Assembly (NCBI GenBank): GCA_016218415.1 | Contig: JACRED010000006.1 | Span: forward strand, 1-64,000 | DNA: 64,000 nt | DNA from: Nitrosomonadales bacterium | GTDB taxonomy: Bacteria; Pseudomonadota; Gammaproteobacteria; Burkholderiales; Gallionellaceae | Direction: 5' to 3' | Shown: positions 59,446 to 64,000 of the stretch, piece by piece | How positions within the stretch are numbered: the stretch's first letter is position 1 | Layout: every line of letters starts with the position of its first letter | Notes under the pieces: model-generated | Told to the model about the DNA's origin: nothing | The model's database searches: none | The model's input: only the letters and a program-made list of their open reading frames with translations | Made by a program: the position numbers and the translations under genes

Positions 59446-60554
59446 AGTATGTCGATGAATTTCGCGATGGCGAACTGGCAAAGAACATCGCCGCAAACAT
59501 TGCCCGCGAAGCTGATCCGCAACGCAACTACCGCCTGATGGAATTCTGCGGCGGACACACCCACGCCATCTCCCGCTATGGAATAACCGACCTGTTGCCC
59601 GCCAACGTGCGCATGATCCACGGCCCCGGCTGTCCGGTGTGCGTGCTGCCGATCGGGCGGGTGGATCAGGCGATAAGTCTGGCGCGCGAGCATGGCGTGA
59701 TCCTGTGCACCTATGCCGACACGATGCGCGTGCCGGCTTCGAACAACCTCACTTTGATGCGTGCCAAGGCTGGCGGGGCAGATATACGCATGATCTATTC
59801 AACGCAGGACGTGCTGAAGATCGCGCGCGACAATCCCGATAGAGAAGTTGTGTTCTTCGCCATCGGTTTCGAGACCACCACGCCGCCCACCGCAGTTGCC
59901 GTAAAACAAGCCGCAACCGAAGGGCTGGAAAACTTCAGCATCCTGTGCAACCACGTGCTGACCCCGGCGGCGATGCATGCGATCCTGGCGGTGGAGGGCG
60001 GCGTCTCGCTGGATGGATTTGTCGGCCCGGCGCACGTTTCCACCGTCATCGGCAGCAAGCCCTATGAGCCTTTCGCCGATGATTACCACAAGCCGGTCGT
60101 GATCGCCGGGTTCGAGCCGCTGGACGTGATGCAGGCCATCCTGATGCTGGTACGCCAGATCAACGAGGGACGGGCAGAGGTCGAAAACGAATTCACCCGC
60201 GCGGTGACGCGCGAAGGCAACCTCAAGGCACAGGCCCTGGTGAACGAGGTATTCGGATTGCGCGACGCGTTCGAGTGGCGCGGACTGGGCAGCGTGCCGC
60301 ACAGCGCATTGAAGCTGCGCCCGGAATTCGCCGCATTTGATGCAGAGTTGAAATTCGCCGTCGATTACGTGGCAGTGCCTGATAACAAGGCTTGCGAATG
60401 CGCCGCGATCCTGCGCGGCGAGAAGCGCCCGCAGGAGTGCAAGATATTCGGCACGGTCTGCACGCCTGAAAACCCGATCGGTTCCTGCATGGTGTCGTCC
60501 GAGGGCGCCTGTGCGGCGCATTATAGTTACGGCAGATTCCGGGAGGATGCATAA
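59442..60554 (+). CDS. hypD: hydrogenase maturation protein HypD
   Basis: Iron-sulfur scaffold where the Fe(CN)2CO cofactor is assembled. 370 residues. Conserved FCGGHTHAISRYG, HGPGCPVCVLP, GFETTTPPTA and the C-terminal cluster CKIFGTVCTPENPIGSCMVS. Sits between hypC and hypE, overlapping the former and 2 bases from the latter. Confidence 0.98.
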   Translation: MKYVDEFRDGELAKNIAANIAREADPQRNYRLMEFCGGHTHAISRYGITDLLPANVRMIHGPGCPVCVLPIGRVDQAISLAREHGVILCTYADTMRVPASNNLTLMRAKAGGADIRMIYSTQDVLKIARDNPDREVVFFAIGFETTTPPTAVAVKQAATEGLENFSILCNHVLTPAAMHAILAVEGGVSLDGFVGPAHVSTVIGSKPYEPFADDYHKPVVIAGFEPLDVMQAILMLVRQINEGRAEVENEFTRAVTREGNLKAQALVNEVFGLRDAFEWRGLGSVPHSALKLRPEFAAFDAELKFAVDYVAVPDNKACECAAILRGEKRPQECKIFGTVCTPENPIGSCMVSSEGACAAHYSYGRFREDA

Positions 60555-60556
60555 GC

Positions 60557-61600
60557 ATGATCAAACCCAACTACACCCGCCCGCTCGACCTGAAAAATGG
60601 CCGTGTCGAAATGTCGCACGGCGCGGGCGGGCGATCGATGGCGCAGCTGATTATCGAACTGTTCGCTGCCGCGTTCGACAACGGCTATCTGGCGCAGGGC
60701 AACGATGGTGCGCTGTTGCCGCCGGTGAGCGGACGTCTGGTGATGTCCTGCGACAGCCATGTGGTATCGCCGCTGTTCTTCGCGGGGGGCGATATCGGCT
60801 GCCTGTCGGTACATGGCACGATCAACGATGTCGCGATGATGGGCGCGCAGCCGCTGTATCTGGCTGCCTCGTTCATCCTCGAAGAAGGTTTCCCGCTGAG
60901 CGACCTCAAGCGCATCGTCGAGTCTATGGCGCGCGCGGCACGGGAAGCGGGCGTGCCCATCGTCACCGGCGATACCAAGGTGGTGGAGCAGGGCAAGGGT
61001 GACGGCGTGTTCATCACCACCACCGGCGTGGGCGTGGTGCGCGAGGGCATCACGCTGTCCGGCCATCTGGCGAAATCGGGCGACAGGATATTGCTGTCAG
61101 GGGCTATAGGCGATCACGGCATGGCGGTGTTGTCGCAACGCGAGAACCTGAGCTTCGATGCGCCCATCGTGTCGGACACGGCGGCACTGCACGGGCTGGT
61201 CGCGGCGATGCTGGACTGCGGCGCGGAACTGCATGTGCTGCGCGACCCGACGCGCGGCGGCCTCGCCACCACGCTGAATGAGATTGCCAAACAATCCGGC
61301 GTGGGCATGCTGCTGCGGGAAGCTGCGATTCCGGTGAATCCCACGGTGGAAGCCGCCTGCGAGTTCCTCGGCCTCGATCCGCTGTATGTCGCCAACGAAG
61401 GCAAGCTGGTCGCGATCTGCGCGCCGCAGGATGCGGAACGATTATTGGCAGTGATGCGTGCTCATGCTTTAGGAAAAGAGTCTGCGATCATCGGCGAGGT
61501 GATCGCGGACGCGCACGGCTTTGTGCAGATGACCACCAAGCTGGGCGGACGGCGCATCGTCGACTGGCTGGCGGGCGAGCAGTTGCCGAGGATTTGTTGA
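60557..61600 (+). CDS. hypE: hydrogenase maturation protein HypE
   Basis: Dehydrates the carbamoylated C-terminal Cys to thiocyanate, supplying the cyanide ligands. 347 residues of the PurM/ThiL fold: MSHGAGGRSMAQLI, GNDGALLPPV and DTKVVEQGKGDGVFITTTG. The protein ends PRIC, the required terminal Cys. hypA, hypB, hypF and structural hydrogenase genes are not in this window. Confidence 0.98.
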   Translation: MIKPNYTRPLDLKNGRVEMSHGAGGRSMAQLIIELFAAAFDNGYLAQGNDGALLPPVSGRLVMSCDSHVVSPLFFAGGDIGCLSVHGTINDVAMMGAQPLYLAASFILEEGFPLSDLKRIVESMARAAREAGVPIVTGDTKVVEQGKGDGVFITTTGVGVVREGITLSGHLAKSGDRILLSGAIGDHGMAVLSQRENLSFDAPIVSDTAALHGLVAAMLDCGAELHVLRDPTRGGLATTLNEIAKQSGVGMLLREAAIPVNPTVEAACEFLGLDPLYVANEGKLVAICAPQDAERLLAVMRAHALGKESAIIGEVIADAHGFVQMTTKLGGRRIVDWLAGEQLPRIC

Positions 61601-61652
61601 GGCTGCGCATTTCGCATTCATCTTTATTGAACCTGAAAACGGCAGTTGATCG

Positions 61653-61776
61653 CGCGGAGACGCGGAGAGCGCGGGGAAATTCAAAGAGAGATGGTCAACG
61701 CAATCACCACCAAATTGGTGAAGTGCATATTTGCTGCCGCAGTTTGATTTTACTCTGCGTTCTCCGCGTCTCCGCG
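61653..61776. repeat. family C inverted repeat upstream of the Hsp15-like gene
   Basis: Arms cgcggagacgcggagagcgc and tctgcgttctccgcgtctcc (plus gcg) are near-perfect inverted partners around about 78 bases that include the small palindrome caccaaattggtg. Related to the copy before rseP. It ends 22 bases before the chosen start of the next gene. Confidence 0.85.
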
Positions 61777-61798
61777 TGAGATGCTTTTCAAAGTTGAA

Positions 61799-62197
61799 AT
61801 GAACACCGACGACAACACTGAAAAATTTCGCATCGACAAATGGCTGTGGGCCGCGCGCTTCTACAAGACGCGCTCGCTGGCGACGGATGCGATCGAGTGC
61901 GGCAAGGTGCTGCTCAACGAGGTGCGCGTCAAACCGGCCAAGCCGGTCGCGGTCGGCGACATGCTGGACATCCACATCGGGCAGATTCGGTTCGTCGTCG
62001 AGGTGCTGGCGCTGTCGAACAAACGCGGCGCGGCGCCGGTCGCGCAGAAACTGTACCGCGAGACCGACGAGAGCCGCCAGCGTCGCGAGGCCATCGCCGC
62101 ACAGCGCAAGGCAGAACCTGAACCGTTCAACTTCAAGGGCAGGCCGACCAAACGCGACAGGCGCGAGATCGAGAAGGTCAACAAACGGGTGTGGTAA
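61799..62197 (+). CDS. hslR: S4-domain RNA-binding protein, Hsp15-like
   Basis: Hsp15 rescues aborted 50S subunits carrying nascent tRNA-peptide. 132 residues with ATG 61799 (MNTDDNTEKFRIDKWLWAAR); an ATG at 61781 is possible but abuts the repeat. S4 domain about 10-75 (FYKTRSLATDAIECGKVLLN; VKPAKPVAVGDMLDIHIGQI) and a basic C-terminal tail (KGRPTKRDRREIEKVNKRVW). Neighbourhood to hypE looks coincidental. Confidence 0.9.
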   Translation: MNTDDNTEKFRIDKWLWAARFYKTRSLATDAIECGKVLLNEVRVKPAKPVAVGDMLDIHIGQIRFVVEVLALSNKRGAAPVAQKLYRETDESRQRREAIAAQRKAEPEPFNFKGRPTKRDRREIEKVNKRVW

Positions 62198-62360
62198 ACA
62201 GGACGGGCCGGTGAAACCGTATGGCCGACGGAATCAGCCTGGATCGTGCGAATCAGTCGGTCAAGGCGCGGGCAATAAAACCGGCAGGGCAAAGCAGAAA
62301 TACATCCATGTGTCTCTCGCTTTAGTCCTGCCGTGCAGGTGAAGATGGACGGCCAAAATC

Positions 62361-62489
62361 TCAGCGGCGCTCGACCGGAATCTTCACCTTGACGTAGTAA
62401 CCCTGCTGCTGCAATTCGCGCACCTTGTTCCAGTCCCCGAGCAGGGAGTAGCGCAACACATCGTGGTAATAAACGAGTATCTCCAGCAT
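62361..62489 (-). CDS. small protein, 42 residues, unknown
   Basis: The ATG at 62489 has an SD (ggagg) with about 6-base spacing. The product starts MLEILVYYHDVLRYSLLGDW and ends QGYYVKVKIPVERR. It has a hydrophobic/aromatic N-terminal half without being a clear membrane helix and a basic end. The composition is protein-like, better than the longer ORF-track version (62555). No family is recognised. Confidence 0.55.
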   Translation of the reverse strand: MLEILVYYHDVLRYSLLGDWNKVRELQQQGYYVKVKIPVERR

Positions 62490-62628
62490 GATAGCCTCCA
62501 TCCGTGACCGTGGCTGGCCGGAACCCCGGTGGGATACGCAACCAGCGCAACGCATGATGGAGATATCGGCATGCTGGCGGGATTTATAAGGCGACTATTT
62601 TCTTGCTTATGGAATCAACGAGGTGCGA

Positions 62629-63159
62629 TTACCAGTAATAGATAAGTGCAGTGGCTGTTGTTGGAAAAAATAAATGTCTAAAAGAGTAAGAGCTTGTATA
62701 TGTGTCTGAACGATGCTGATAACTTGCTACAAGTCCGGCCTCAGCTGTGATACTCAAGTTGGGAGACAGATAATACTCAAAAACATATGACGATCCTACC
62801 GAATACGTGTTCGAGCTGTCTCTATTGGATTGCGGGCCGGTAACTCTGAAATAATAAGCCTCCAGGGCTGCATCAAGGTATGTGGAGAAACGATCGGAAT
62901 ATTGAGTGGTATATAAATGACGCTTCAATCCTAGCGCTGCCCGGTAGTAATTGATGTTTCCGCCATTTGAAAAATCGGTGACATTGTCCAAACCGAATGA
63001 AGTATATATCTGGGTGGATTCGCTCAAATCCTTTCTGATGGACAGGCCGTGGGAACCGCCGATAGATAAGCTGTAGTCGCCATGGTTACTTTCCCCGGCC
63101 AATGCGGACGGAGAAATAACAGAAATGAATATTCCCGACAAGACCTTGATACATTTCAT
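62629..63159 (-). CDS. unknown small outer-membrane beta-barrel-like protein
   Basis: The ATG at 63159 (SD ggggag) gives 176 residues with a signal peptide (MKCIKVLSGIFISVISPSALA). The mature part alternates polar and hydrophobic residues in strand-like segments (YSLSIGGSHGLSIRKDL, YRAALGLKRHLYTT, YSVGSSYVFEYYLSPNLSIT) and ends TALIYYW with a terminal aromatic, as expected for an 8-strand-type barrel. Lower GC than its neighbours. No family assignment. Confidence 0.65.
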   Translation of the reverse strand: MKCIKVLSGIFISVISPSALAGESNHGDYSLSIGGSHGLSIRKDLSESTQIYTSFGLDNVTDFSNGGNINYYRAALGLKRHLYTTQYSDRFSTYLDAALEAYYFRVTGPQSNRDSSNTYSVGSSYVFEYYLSPNLSITAEAGLVASYQHRSDTYTSSYSFRHLFFPTTATALIYYW

Positions 63160-63268
63160 CAGACTCTCCCCTTTGGTTTCTTCAGAAAAATTTCTACGGA
63201 TAATTATTGTTTTGGCTTGGATGCCACTCATGGCATCAAAAGCCCAGAGGATAATATCACGGCATTTT

Positions 63269-64000
63269 CTATTCAGACTGCGCTCTGATTAAATCCGCGC
63301 ATCTCACCCCGCTCATCACCGCGCCCTCCAGCGTGGCTGGATAATCGCCCGCCGTGTAGTCTCCCGCCAGCAGCAATCTTGGCAGCGCAGTCTGTTGCGC
63401 GGGGCGTTGCAGGTTGGGCGAGCAGCAGAACGTCGCGCGTTTTTCGGCGATGACTTTGAACCATTGCGGCTGTTCGGCGATGCCGAATTCGTCGCGCAGT
63501 TCGGCGATTACCTTCTGCGCCAGCTCGTCTTGACTCAATTCCTGATGGATGCCTTCCGCGCTGATCACGGCGGCGAGCAGGCCGTGCTGGCCGGCGATCT
63601 GCCCCTTGTCGAACAGCCACTGGCTGATGCGCCGGTGCAGGCCGATCATGGGATGGGGCAGGGTGACGTGGGCGGGGTATTGCAGGTACAGCGTGTAGAT
63701 AGGCTGGTGTTCCAGTGCGTCGATCTGTGCGACGGTGTTTGCGAGTCCAGCAATCGGGCGCAGCAGCTTCGCGGCGACCACCGGCGGCGCGGCGCAGATG
63801 ACGTGGCTGAAACGATAACTTCTTGATACATCCTCCGTTCGTGTTGAGCCTGTCGAAACATGAACGGAGGAATGGCCTTCGACAGGCTCAGGCCGAACGG
63901 CTGAGGGGGTTGTGATGATTTCAAATTCATCTTCAAGCGAACGAATTGCTTCCACACCACACGAGGTGTGTACCTTGCCGCCGCGCCGTTCGACGAAGCT
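63269..64000 (-). CDS. hpnE: FAD-dependent oxidoreductase, HpnE-like (5' part beyond window)
   Basis: The C-terminal 243 residues of an amine-oxidase-fold enzyme, open to the window edge (ERRGGKVHTSCGVEAI). The C terminus LLLAGDYTAGDYPATLEGAV followed by MSGVRCADLI matches hydroxysqualene dehydroxylase/squalene-associated desaturase HpnE of hopanoid synthesis; a carotenoid-type desaturase is the alternative. A family-A repeat is translated in frame (VRPEPVEGHSSVHVSTGSTR). The track start (GTG 63955) is internal. Confidence 0.8.
   Translation of the reverse strand, partial: SFVERRGGKVHTSCGVEAIRSLEDEFEIITTPSAVRPEPVEGHSSVHVSTGSTRTEDVSRSYRFSHVICAAPPVVAAKLLRPIAGLANTVAQIDALEHQPIYTLYLQYPAHVTLPHPMIGLHRRISQWLFDKGQIAGQHGLLAAVISAEGIHQELSQDELAQKVIAELRDEFGIAEQPQWFKVIAEKRATFCCSPNLQRPAQQTALPRLLLAGDYTAGDYPATLEGAVMSGVRCADLIRAQSE
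63831..63900. repeat. family A palindromic repeat inside hpnE-like gene
   Basis: Arms ccgttcgtgttgagcctgtc and gacaggctcaggccgaacgg, with an inner inverted ccgttc/gaacgg pair. The reading frame stays open through about 22 inserted codons. Confidence 0.88.

Noticed and set aside
1-64000. CRISPR arrays, tRNA and rRNA genes
   Set aside because: No regularly spaced repeats, cloverleaf-like segments or rRNA-like stretches were noticed on either strand; a dedicated search was not possible.

Overview
The window reads as a chromosomal segment of a betaproteobacterium. The backbone is the classical proteobacterial order rpsB-tsf-pyrH-frr-uppS-cdsA-dxr-rseP-bamA-skp-lpxD-fabZ-lpxA-lpxB-rnhB. EF-P carries Arg32 and sits beside its arginine rhamnosyltransferase EarP. 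One LolC-type permease is paired with LolD, and ndk-rlmN-pilW-rodZ-ispG form a tight run. The GTC-type TPR membrane protein, the dense c-di-GMP signalling and the dispersed palindromes suggest a Nitrosomonadales/Gallionellaceae-like lineage; that placement is inference, and no rRNA or tRNA was seen to settle it.

Layout. 1-1.44 kb: an IS110/IS1111-type element with an intact transposase and a long structured 3' noncoding tail. 1.47-2.95 kb: a truncated, frame-decayed metzincin/adhesin-like gene carrying two kinds of palindromic repeat. 3.0-19.2 kb: translation, isoprenoid, phospholipid, outer-membrane assembly and lipid A genes in one continuous plus-strand run, with ilvD lodged between rpsB and tsf. 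19.3-21.4 kb: a frameshifted CopD-like membrane gene, a small TPR protein and a DmeF-like metal exporter. 21.5-26.8 kb: a MacA/MacB-like efflux set (adaptor, ATPase, two permeases) interrupted by an AT-rich orphan gene. 26.9-32.3 kb: an HDOD protein, earP-efp, a TPR/GT-C-like membrane protein and a small lipoprotein.

32.35-43.1 kb: seven minus-strand genes form a signalling island. They are a winged-helix regulator, a GAF-PAS-PAS-GGDEF cyclase, a membrane PAS-EAL protein whose EAL active site looks degraded, an unknown membrane-anchored protein, a CHASE-PAS3 histidine kinase, an Rcp1-like receiver and a REC-PAS-GAF-HD-GYP protein. This is the best candidate in the window for a poorly described system: synthesis, sensing/effector and degradation functions for c-di-GMP appear linked to one phosphorelay.

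43.4-64 kb: lolCD (minus), an RpfE-like protein, an MscS channel with a cyclic-nucleotide-binding domain, accA-tilS, ndk-rlmN-pilW-rodZ-ispG, glgP-glgA, hypCDE, an Hsp15-like protein, a 42-residue small protein with a strong SD, a small beta-barrel-like protein, and the C-terminal part of an HpnE-like FAD enzyme running off the window.

A recurring theme is dispersed palindromic repeats (at least three families), several of them inserted in frame inside genes. Several ORF-track starts were revised. Two real genes (the HDOD gene and pilW) lie inside much longer spurious ORFs.
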